From: Candidatus Nitrohelix vancouverensis
GTDB lineage: Bacteria > Nitrospinota > Nitrospinia > Nitrospinales > VA-1
Reading direction: 5' to 3'
NCBI GenBank assembly: GCA_015698305.1
Contig: CP048620.1
Coordinates: 2,626,001 to 2,690,000 of the forward strand
DNA length: 64,000 nt
The translations under genes and the position numbers were made by a program. The notes beneath the pieces are model-generated. The model ran no database searches. It saw nothing but the letters and a program-made list of their open reading frames with translations, and was not told the DNA's origin. Positions 47,301 through 54,300 of this stretch are shown here, piece by piece. Position 1 is the first letter of the stretch; every line of letters starts with the position of its first letter.

Positions 47301-48883
47301 GCAACATAATGATGCGCTACGTGACAATGGAACAAAAAGTCTCCCGCCAGCCGCTGACACAGACCGGAACCGCACTCGGTTTCCAGATCGAGCGCTTCGG
47401 ATGGGCCGATGACTTCAACGTCAACGCGGTCCGTCGTGGTTCGTACCACAGGGTATTTGACCGGTCCGTCGTAAGCCGCCGTGGTCAGACTCTCGATGTG
47501 CGGCTCTCTTTTCGGAGAACGCGTCCATCGAATCGTGCCGCCATGCGGATGATGCGAATGAAACACTTCGCCGCCGCCGTGGATCAGGCGGAATTTTGCA
47601 GGATCGCCCAGGTACGATCGGGGGATCGTCGTCGGAGCGTCAGCGAAGGTGTAGGAGCTGTAGGAAAGCGATTCGTCTTCATAATGAAAACGCTTTTCCT
47701 GTTGCGCCAGATTGTTGATGCCGAAAGGTTCGCTACGATAGTTCATCGCGCGCGCCGAAGGGCGGTAGGCGTCGGTGAGGGGGTCGCGTTGCGGAATCAT
47801 CTCGCCATGTCGGTTCAAAGGTCGGAACGATTCGTCGCCAACTTCGTGATAGAAAAGGACAAACTCGCGAAAGTCTCTCTCATTTTCATTGGCAATCATC
47901 ACCTCCCAGCCATTTTTGATCGGCTTGCCGTCGAAGGGGCTCAGGTAGGTGGAACCCACCGGCTCTACCATGAATGCGCCAATCAATCCCAGCGACGACG
48001 GATCGCGACCCGCATGACTCTGAATCATATGCGCGCCTTCCTGCTCGTCAATCGGGATGTACCATTCGAACTCCTGCGTTTCGCCGGGAGGAATGATTGC
48101 GCCAGCAGTCGCGGCGGTAGCCGGTTGACCCGTGGCGCTGATGATCATCGCCGAACCGTTGACCTGGAACCCGATGTCCTCGTCTTCCACTTCATTCGTT
48201 ACCTTGAAGCGCGCACAATCGCCCTGGTTGGCGCGGATCGCCATTGGCTGGATCGCGTCGCCCTGCAAACCGCTGGAAACCATTCCGGGATCCATTTCAG
48301 ACTCATCCTCACGAGCCTTGCGGTTCGCCTCTTCTTCCGCACGGACTTTATCAATATCTTCGGTCAGCACGTACATATAACCGGGATAATAATCGCCCCA
48401 CTGGTTCAACATGATCTCTACATTGATAGCGGAAATGTCATACTCCTTCACAGGAGCGCCGCTCGGGCAATGAGCGCCCTTATACACTTTGGACGCCGCT
48501 TCAGAAGGTCCGAGCAAAAAGCTCTGGCCCAATTGATGCGCCGCCCAGGAATCATGAAACCCGCCGCCCGAAGACGCCGGAGACGCATGCTCCTTGATTT
48601 TGTCCTGGAGCTGGCCCATTAACTTCATCCAGGTTTTGTTGAGTTGCTCCTGGTTGCCATCCAGGCCGCTCATCACTTCTTCGTAATCGACTTGATTTTC
48701 AAGTTTTTTCAACCAGGTTGGCTGGCCGGAGCCATCCTGGTGACCTCCTTTTCCTTGCGGCATATGACCGTGTTCCGCCACAATTCCTGCGAGAGCAGAA
48801 GCAGGCAGAATTACTGAAAGAATGAGGACAAAGGTCCACATCCCCCAGCCAGGCCTCTTGAATCGCACATGCTCAGGTTTCAT
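43931..48883 (-). CDS. Giant secreted multicopper oxidase, copy 1 (six-cupredoxin type)
   Basis: A 1650-residue exported oxidase. The signal peptide ends near residue 33 (ALA before GIVAEHGH). Three similar units start near residues 148, 756 and 1266, each opening with an INxE/INxxxxL-type strand and a P..IRAN.G(E/D)C block, so six cupredoxin folds are likely. Copper motifs: HxxHxH at His442-Ser-His444-His445-Pro-His447, HCH-x3-H-x4-M at His519-Cys520-His521...His525...Met530, HxH at His839-Pro-His841, HxH at His988-Asp-His990. So motifs 3 and 4 precede 1 and 2. Units 2 and 3 end in decayed versions of the HCH motif (no Cys). I recall a similar motif order in MnxG-type manganese oxidases. I chose the ATG at 48883 with AAAAGGAGG six bases before it; an ATG at 48904 is less likely. 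Confidence 0.88.
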   Translation of the reverse strand: MKPEHVRFKRPGWGMWTFVLILSVILPASALAGIVAEHGHMPQGKGGHQDGSGQPTWLKKLENQVDYEEVMSGLDGNQEQLNKTWMKLMGQLQDKIKEHASPASSGGGFHDSWAAHQLGQSFLLGPSEAASKVYKGAHCPSGAPVKEYDISAINVEIMLNQWGDYYPGYMYVLTEDIDKVRAEEEANRKAREDESEMDPGMVSSGLQGDAIQPMAIRANQGDCARFKVTNEVEDEDIGFQVNGSAMIISATGQPATAATAGAIIPPGETQEFEWYIPIDEQEGAHMIQSHAGRDPSSLGLIGAFMVEPVGSTYLSPFDGKPIKNGWEVMIANENERDFREFVLFYHEVGDESFRPLNRHGEMIPQRDPLTDAYRPSARAMNYRSEPFGINNLAQQEKRFHYEDESLSYSSYTFADAPTTIPRSYLGDPAKFRLIHGGGEVFHSHHPHGGTIRWTRSPKREPHIESLTTAAYDGPVKYPVVRTTTDRVDVEVIGPSEALDLETECGSGLCQRLAGDFLFHCHVAHHYVAGMWGYWRVYNTLQNGNYPFGSTDVMKPLVELPDRAGRIPQGVTSDTLVGKTMDWFGTRYQIVDNKPSDWTQETRVVNIKDWVKYMLPPQGKPGHTDDEKGQILAYDGSVWDYAWKGNTAMSERESTYDTPKYKSPHPGKRHPIQFSPLTGKLAWPHMTPHFGKRVPFARHHGGAPWLEPFHMQTDNDIITASESGSGRSGNNVESSAPAKPGEQGRWSLCPAGAGRKQYNLHFINTPIELSGAYGDTPPIVDKYGLIYVIDEEMAEVKADPKKAIPLVIRANVYDCVDLLLTSEWNDDDFTNFQMSKVNIHPHFFQFDNQASDGVISGFSYDQSMRSYRQFDKKMKNGHHVGMPVPMNARLLKATKPGDDTIEIQMAKEATPFHAGADIIVGIETANGKDARWIESITPDPRKGLAEDGKYTIKFTEGMTHAHAAQQIVSTEYVRYRWWVDVDLGLVFWHDHAFGATTWPHGGIGSTIVEPWGSTYHDPKTGKPIRSGPVADIHGAEPFAYNRNGSFREIVAQLHDTVPHTAQLVTEGNPPGLSRENAIAAGQSVSFQMPSDMLEVAFPHLNGGTHTTGGGFNFRAASLSARLRANPDASVLFSSRAHRDPDTPMIRAYVGDSVVFRALHGMMNETHTLVISGHGFRPERYDADSRVTNALHIGIAERYDLATTAGGYQEMAGDYIYYDGRTSHLSEGSWGLFRVYDEIQADLKVLPGNEHPKKSRTELCPKKAPVKNFSVVAINRELKFNPNAEDEIEVDFERKLLLANADAKIFALEGEVSKAADDEEHMPHPLTLRANIGECVKIKLTNRLAEGNASIHMNNIAFDPLDSQGINVGNNPGDQTVAPGKSKVYTFYAHPDYNINGALIWDFGNLTTNVRDGMFGALIIGPRGSVYRDPETGKDISLGNSWKADVIIDKTFPQNAKLHNYRDFALYFQDEDNILGTSFMPYLQNVAGLTGVNYRLEPWLYREDEGCELGNIFTPCVAADQDPATPVLKAHAGDRVMINVFGAHNEQNQMFNLDGHQWRRHLNQEGSDMIDVEEFGSGEYIQAFFSAGGTYQNPGTYLWLNARTPYQQAGQWGYFKVLPAGDRSILPLGSATPRGVTNASSETPDDDRLSMR
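45963..46308. repeat. Second long identical block shared with copy 2 (53386-53731)
   Basis: By eye about 346 bases without mismatch, including synonymous sites, lie inside genes that differ at many synonymous sites just outside (for example GGTCGTAAG against GGTCATACG at the end). Another such block lies at about 44820-45104. Confidence 0.75.
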
Positions 48884-48985
48884 AGGTTTCCTCCTTTTAG
48901 ACATAATAAAACCCCTACCATTCGTGAGTAGAACAAAGGCGGACTGATCCCTTGCAACTGACGCAAAGGAATGCGCCTTCGATGC

Positions 48986-49013
48986 TAAGATACGAAGCGA
49001 GGAGAATTATTCC
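48986..49013 (-). promoter_or_regulatory. Possible ECF-type promoter of the first multicopper oxidase
   Basis: On the minus strand GGAATAA (49013-49007), 16-nt spacer, TCTTA (48990-48986), similar in form to the GGAAC-N16-TCTGA pattern of sigma-E-type promoters. An imperfect dyad, CGCTTCG and CGAAGGCG (48974-48999), overlaps the -10 part. The ECF sigma gene lies directly upstream. Weak evidence. Confidence 0.3.
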
Positions 49014-49066
49014 CCGCAAAAGGAGTGATTCTTAAAATTACCGGGAATTACTTATAAAGGAAGGTA

Positions 49067-49657
49067 TTACTGACTGCGATCTGCAAGCAGATCATTTTTA
49101 AGGGTCGCAGACTCATCAGATTTGATCAATGCATTGCGCAAATAAACCTTGGCGCGCGCAATGCGGGACATCACAGTGCCGATAGGTATTTGAAGCGCCT
49201 CAGATATTTCTTTATAGGATTTATCCTGAAAATAGAACAGGTCTAAAGGCGCTCTCAAGCGTTCGTCCAAAGACTTCAGACTTATATCAATCATTGATTT
49301 TAACTGGGCTCTGATGAGGTCTCTTTCCAGACTTGAAGAGTCGTGCAGAACCTCGCATACAGAATCAAACTCAATTTCTTTACGATTTTTTTTGCGGTTG
49401 ATTTCCTTAAGGAACAAATTTCTTAAAATTGAAAAAAGCCAGGGCTTGCATTTTTCAATCTGCTTGAGCTGGTGAAAATTTTTGAGAGCGATGTAAAAAG
49501 TCTCCTGCACCAGATCTTCAGAATCGTGATAATTACCGCAAAGCCGAATCGCCGATTTAAAAATCAGGTCAAAATGAGGGCGCAAATGCCTGTTGAAAGT
49601 GGCAATTTCCTCATCCCTACCCTCAAGGGAATTTTCAAATTTAAGCAAAAAATCCAA
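49067..49657 (-). CDS. ECF-type RNA polymerase sigma factor
   Basis: A 196-residue sigma factor with region 2 (about 28-95; NYHDSEDLVQETFYIALKNF is the -10-recognising part) and region 4 (about 120-175; PLDLFYFQDKSYKEISEALQIPIGTVMSRIARAKVYLRNAL, a helix-turn-helix for the -35 box). The last 20 residues are unconserved. No anti-sigma gene adjoins it. It lies about 180 bases upstream of the first oxidase on the same strand and divergent from the ferritin-like gene, so it probably controls the island. The start is TTG with GAGAGG five bases before it. Confidence 0.88.
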   Translation of the reverse strand: MDFLLKFENSLEGRDEEIATFNRHLRPHFDLIFKSAIRLCGNYHDSEDLVQETFYIALKNFHQLKQIEKCKPWLFSILRNLFLKEINRKKNRKEIEFDSVCEVLHDSSSLERDLIRAQLKSMIDISLKSLDERLRAPLDLFYFQDKSYKEISEALQIPIGTVMSRIARAKVYLRNALIKSDESATLKNDLLADRSQ

Positions 49658-49800
49658 CGCAACCTCTCAAAATGACTTACTTGTCTGAAAAATATTCGTT
49701 TTACATAGTAAAATGAATAATATATAAATTACACTATTATTAAAAGATATATGTATATGATTTTTTTATCAAACGAACCTTTAAATTTAACTTTTCATAT

Positions 49801-50292
49801 ATGGAAATCACAAATACAGAATTGCTGGCCATATCGCTGAGGATCGAACGCTTGGGGCAAGCCTTTTACGACAAGCTGGGAGAAATGGTGGATGACCCAG
49901 CCATTAAGGATTTTCTCAATGTCATGTCCAAAGAAGAAGTCCTGCACGAAAAACAATTCAAGAATCTATTGGATAATAAAGGGCAGGAAAATTATGGCTG
50001 GGAAAACAGCGCTGAAATGCGGGGATATATAGAAGAAGAACTTGAAACTGATATTTTCCCTAAAATGGAAGAGATTCAGGAAAGACTATCTGAATTCAGC
50101 GACATCAAGCAGGCGTTTGAATTCGCAGTAGAAACGGAACAGGTTTCGCACGAATTCTATAAAATGCTGAGAGAAAATTGCACCAATTACGAAGCTAAAA
50201 CTTTGCTCATCCTGCTTGAGAAAGCAGAGATGGAACATTTGTCCCGTATCAAGGCAATGGAAAAACGATTCCTTGGAAATACGCCCGCCTGA
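49801..50292 (+). CDS. Rubrerythrin-like ferritin-fold diiron protein
   Basis: A 163-residue four-helix-bundle protein. The diiron ligands appear as Glu in RIERLGQAFYD (helix 1), the ExxHE pair in SKEEVLHEKQF (helix 2), Glu in ETEQVSHEFYKML (helix 3), and ExxH in EKAEMEHLSRI (helix 4). No rubredoxin domain follows. Members scavenge peroxide or oxidise ferrous iron. It is transcribed away from the sigma gene across a 143-base, very AT-rich divergent region in which I see no clear operator. It has no evident ribosome site. It is the only plus-strand gene in the island. Confidence 0.85.
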   Translation: MEITNTELLAISLRIERLGQAFYDKLGEMVDDPAIKDFLNVMSKEEVLHEKQFKNLLDNKGQENYGWENSAEMRGYIEEELETDIFPKMEEIQERLSEFSDIKQAFEFAVETEQVSHEFYKMLRENCTNYEAKTLLILLEKAEMEHLSRIKAMEKRFLGNTPA

Positions 50293-50336
50293 CCGCTCCT
50301 CCCTTCAATTCACCTAGCCTCACGCGTAATTCAGAT

Positions 50337-50375
50337 AAAAAAAAACAACGCCGGAGCTTAATACTAGCCCCGGCG
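50337..50375 (-). terminator. Strong intrinsic terminator after the cupredoxin-like gene
   Basis: On the minus strand a 10-bp stem CGCCGGGGCT/AGCTCCGGCG (50349-50375, one G-U pair) with a 7-nt loop, followed by TTG and a nine-T run (50337-50345). It terminates the cupredoxin-like gene. Confidence 0.88.
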
Positions 50376-50402
50376 CTGTCTTTTAGAACTATATAAGACT
50401 TC

Positions 50403-51200
50403 TTACTTCTTGGCAACCAGCTCAAAGTTTGCGCTAGCTTCGCCATCTGCTACCGTTACTTCTTGAGTCACTTCGCCAACATACGGATGCCATGCGGTTA
50501 CTTTATATTTGCCAGCGGGAATGCCGTCAATTTTGAAAGTACCATCTGCCGCCGTTTTGGCATAGTAGGGATTCCAAACGATTCGAGCATCCGCTTCCAT
50601 GTAGTTGTGCTGATCGCACTGCAGGAAGAAATGATCGTCTTTTTTCTGTTTGAAACGTTTGAAAGATTTCGTGATGTCCGCGCTCGAACCCTTCGAAGGA
50701 AGCGGTTTGTTGAACAGGGTCTTGCGGTTTGCGCCAGCTACCGAATAACCGTGCGGGTTATGCAAGGTGTCCGCATCTTCATTCGTGATTACATAAAGGC
50801 CTTCTTTCATGCCTTTAGGGGTCTTGCGGATAACGGACATTTTCGGGAAAATATCGCATTTCTCAAAGGTAGTATTTTCCAAATCCGCCCATTTTTTACC
50901 ACTGTCAATGTCTTCGATGAAAACAATAGCATCCTGTAATTTACCGCCATCTACGAGAACTTTCGTTCGCTTTCGGATCATGCCATCATTATCAGGGTGA
51001 TTCGCACAAAAATCCTTGTTTTTGCCTTTGGACAAGTCTTCCATGATCGGCGCAGGGGGGTTGCCCTTCAATGTTACGGCCCCTACAATCACGCCGCTTC
51101 CAGCAGCGCCTTCTTCATAGTCGTCTTTTTTTGCTGAAGCGTTCGAAGCCATGGCCAAAGAAACCATAACTACCAATGCACCTAAAATTGCCTTTTTCAT
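50403..51200 (-). CDS. Secreted cupredoxin-like/carboxypeptidase-regulatory-like protein
   Basis: A 265-residue exported protein; signal peptide ends near SNASA (about residue 24). Ligands for a type 1 copper site can be read as His147 (DTLHNPH), Cys195, His198 and Met201 (CDQHNYM), the order and spacing of amicyanin-type cupredoxins. The C-terminal part (about 208-265) has NPYYAKTAADGTFKIDGIPAGKYKVTAWHPY, a transthyretin-like carboxypeptidase regulatory fold. It is homologous to residues 200-430 of the protein at 7816. Position between the two oxidases suggests an electron carrier or copper donor for them. The ATG at 51200 begins the signal peptide, 11 bases after GGAGG; a start 24 bases upstream is possible. 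Confidence 0.78.
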   Translation of the reverse strand: MKKAILGALVVMVSLAMASNASAKKDDYEEGAAGSGVIVGAVTLKGNPPAPIMEDLSKGKNKDFCANHPDNDGMIRKRTKVLVDGGKLQDAIVFIEDIDSGKKWADLENTTFEKCDIFPKMSVIRKTPKGMKEGLYVITNEDADTLHNPHGYSVAGANRKTLFNKPLPSKGSSADITKSFKRFKQKKDDHFFLQCDQHNYMEADARIVWNPYYAKTAADGTFKIDGIPAGKYKVTAWHPYVGEVTQEVTVADGEASANFELVAKK

Positions 51201-51306
51201 TGCTGAGTTACCCTCCATTTTCATTTAATATTAACCCTCCCACTTTAAAACAAACAATGCGCTTGTTAAATCCTAACGAAATAAATGGGTACTATAACGC
51301 AAATCA

Positions 51307-51338
51307 GGGGTTCCCTCAATAGAAGGAACCCCCTTTTT
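51307..51338. other. Hairpin between copy 2 oxidase and the cupredoxin-like gene
   Basis: GGGGTTCC/GGAACCCC (51307-51314, 51325-51332), 8-bp stem with a 10-nt loop. The T run lies on the plus strand, the wrong side for the minus-strand oxidase, so on the minus strand the hairpin would not terminate fully. It could be an attenuator or RNA-processing site between the two genes. Confidence 0.5.
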
Positions 51339-51353
51339 GCAAAATAGTACTAC

Positions 51354-54300
51354 TTATCGCATTGACAAGCGATCATCATCCGGCGTTTCGGACGATGCGT
51401 TCGTCACGCCGCGAGGCGTTGCACTGCCCAGCGGAAGGATCGAACGGTCGCCTGCGGGCAGAACCTTGAAATAACCCCACTGGCCCGCCTGCTGATACGG
51501 CGTTCGGGCGTTCAACCAGAGGTAGGTGCCAGGATTCTGGTACGTACCGCCAGCGCTGAAGAACGCCTGAATGTATTCGCCACTGCCGAACTCTTCCACG
51601 TCGATCATGTCAGAGCCCTCTTGATTCAGGTGACGACGCCATTGGTGGCCATCGAGATTGAACATCTGGTTCTGCTCGTTATGAGCGCCGAAGACGTTGA
51701 TCATCACTCGGTCGCCTGCATGCGCTTTCAATACAGGCGTTGCCGGGTCTTGATCGGCCGCGACACAAGGCGTGAAGATATTGCCCAGTTCACAACCCTC
51801 GTCTTCGCGATACAGCCAAGGCTCCAGGCGATAGTTCACGCCCGTCAATCCTGCTACGTTCTGCAGGTAAGGCATGAACGAGGTGCCGAGGATGTTATCC
51901 TCATCCTGGAAGTACAATGCAAAGTCACGGTAGTTCTGGAGTTTTGCATTCTCAGGATGCGTCCTGTCAATGATTACGTCCGCTTTCCACGAGTTACCGA
52001 GGCTGATGTCTTTGCCCGTCTCTGGATCGCGATAAACCGAACCGCGAGGTCCAATGATCAGAGCGCCGAACATACCGTCGCGGACGTTGGTCGTCAAATT
52101 ACCGAAGTCCCAGATCAAGCCACCGTTGATGTTAAAATCAGGGTGCGCATAGAACGTGTAGACTTTGGATTTACCCGGAGCTACCGTCTGGTCGCCCGGA
52201 TTGTTACCCACGTTGATGCCCTGTGAATCCAGAGGATCGAACGCGATGTTGTTCATGTGAATCGAAGCGTTGCCTTCCGCAAGGCGGTTGGTCAGCTTGA
52301 TCTTCACACACTCGCCGATGTTAGCGCGAAGCGTCAGCGGATGAGGCATATGCTCCTCATCATCAGCCGCTTTACTGACCTCGCCTTCCAGTGCGAAGAT
52401 TTTCGCATCGGCGTTGGCGAGGAGCAATTTGCGCTCGAAATCAACTTCGATCTCGTCCTCGGCGTTCGGGTTGAACTTCAGCTCGCGATTGATCGCAACC
52501 ACGCTGAAATTCTTAACCGGAGCTTTGTCCGGGCACAACTTGGTGCTGGACTTCTTGGGATGCTCGTTGCCCGGCAATACTTTAAGATCCGCCTGGATCT
52601 CATCGTACACTCGGAACAAGCCCCAGGTACCTTCAGAAAGATGCGAGGTACGACCGTCGTAATACATGTAGTCGCCCGCCATCTCCTGATATCCGCCTGC
52701 GGTGGTCGCCAGGTCGTAACGCTCTGCGATACCAATGTGAATCGTATTGGTCACGCGAGAGTCTCCATCGTAGCGCTCTGGGCGATAACCATGTCCAGAG
52801 ACAACGAAGGTATGCGTTTCATTCATCATTCCGTGCAGAAGTCGGAACACAACGCTGTCACCCACATACGCCCGAATGATTGGGGTATCGGGGTCACGAT
52901 GCGCTCTGCTCGAGAACAGAACGGATGCATCCGGATTCGCTCTCAATCGCGCTGACAAGGATGCCGCGCGGAAGTTGAATCCGCCGCCTGTCGTGTGCGT
53001 GCCGCCGTTCAAGAACGGGAACGCTACTTCAAGCATGTCGGACGGCATCTGGAAAGATACCGACTGACCCGCCGCAATGGCGTTCTCACGAGACAGTCCC
53101 GGAGGATTGCCTTCGGTCACCAACTGAGCCGTGTGCGGAACCGTGTCATGCAACTGAGCCACGATTTCGCGGAAACTGCCGTTTCGATTGTAAGCGAAAG
53201 GCTCGGTGCCATGAATATCGGCTACCGGGCCGCTACGAATCGGCTTGCCGGTTTTCGGATCATGATACGTGGAACCCCACGGCTCTACGATCGTCGAACC
53301 AATACCGCCATGCGGCCAGGTCGTTGCGCCAAACGCGTGGTCATGCCAGAACACGAGTCCAACGTCAGCGTCTACCCACCAGCGGTAACGAACATACTCG
53401 GTGCTCACGATCTGTTGCGCGGCGTGGGCGTGCGTCATGCCCTCCGTGAACTTGATCGTGTATTTTCCATCTTCAGCAAGACCTTTACGCGGGTCTGGCG
53501 TGATGGATTCAATCCAACGAGCGTCCTTGCCGTTTGCCGTTTCGATGCCGACAATGATGTCTGCTCCGGCATGGAACGGAGTGGCTTCTTTAGCCATCTG
53601 GATTTCGATGGTGTCGTCGCCCGGTTTGGTTGCTTTCAGAAGACGAGCGTTCATCGGTACCGGCATGCCGACATGATGTCCGTTTTTCATCTTCTTGTCG
53701 AACTGACGATAAGACCTCATGGACTGGTCATACGAGAAGCCCGTAATAACGCCGTCTGAAGCCTGATTGTCAAACTGGAAAAAATGCGGATGGATGTTGA
53801 CTTTCGACATCTGGAAGTTCGTAAAGTCGTCGTCGTTCCATTCGCTTGTCAGAAGCACGTCCACGCAGTCATACACGTTGGCGCGAATGACCAGCGGAAT
53901 CGCTTTCTTCTGATCGGCTTTCACTTCCGCCATCTCTTCGTCAATTACGTAGATCAGACCGTATTTGTCGACGATGGGCGGGGTGTCGCCATAAGCCCCG
54001 GACAACTCAATTGGGGTATTGATGAAATGCAGATTGTACTGCTTGCGGCCTGCGCCAGCAGGACAAAGGCTCCAACGTCCCTGCTCGCCCGGTTTAGCAG
54101 GCGCGCTACTCTCAACGTTGTTGCCGGAACGTCCGCTACCCGACTCCGATGCCGTGATGATTTTGTCATCGGTGTGCATATGGAAAGGCTCCAGCCAGGG
54201 AGCGCCGCCATGATGTCGCGCGAACGGTACCCGCTTGCCAAAATGCGGCGTGAGATGCGGCCATGCCAGTTTACCCGTCAAGGGGCTGAACTGAATGGGA

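Noticed and set aside
44834-48622. Long reading frames (531 and 672 residues) antisense to oxidase copy 1
   Set aside because: They are shadows of the strongly biased codons in the oxidase gene; they lack known domains, show Arg/Val-rich composition, and equivalent frames are broken at different points in copy 2.
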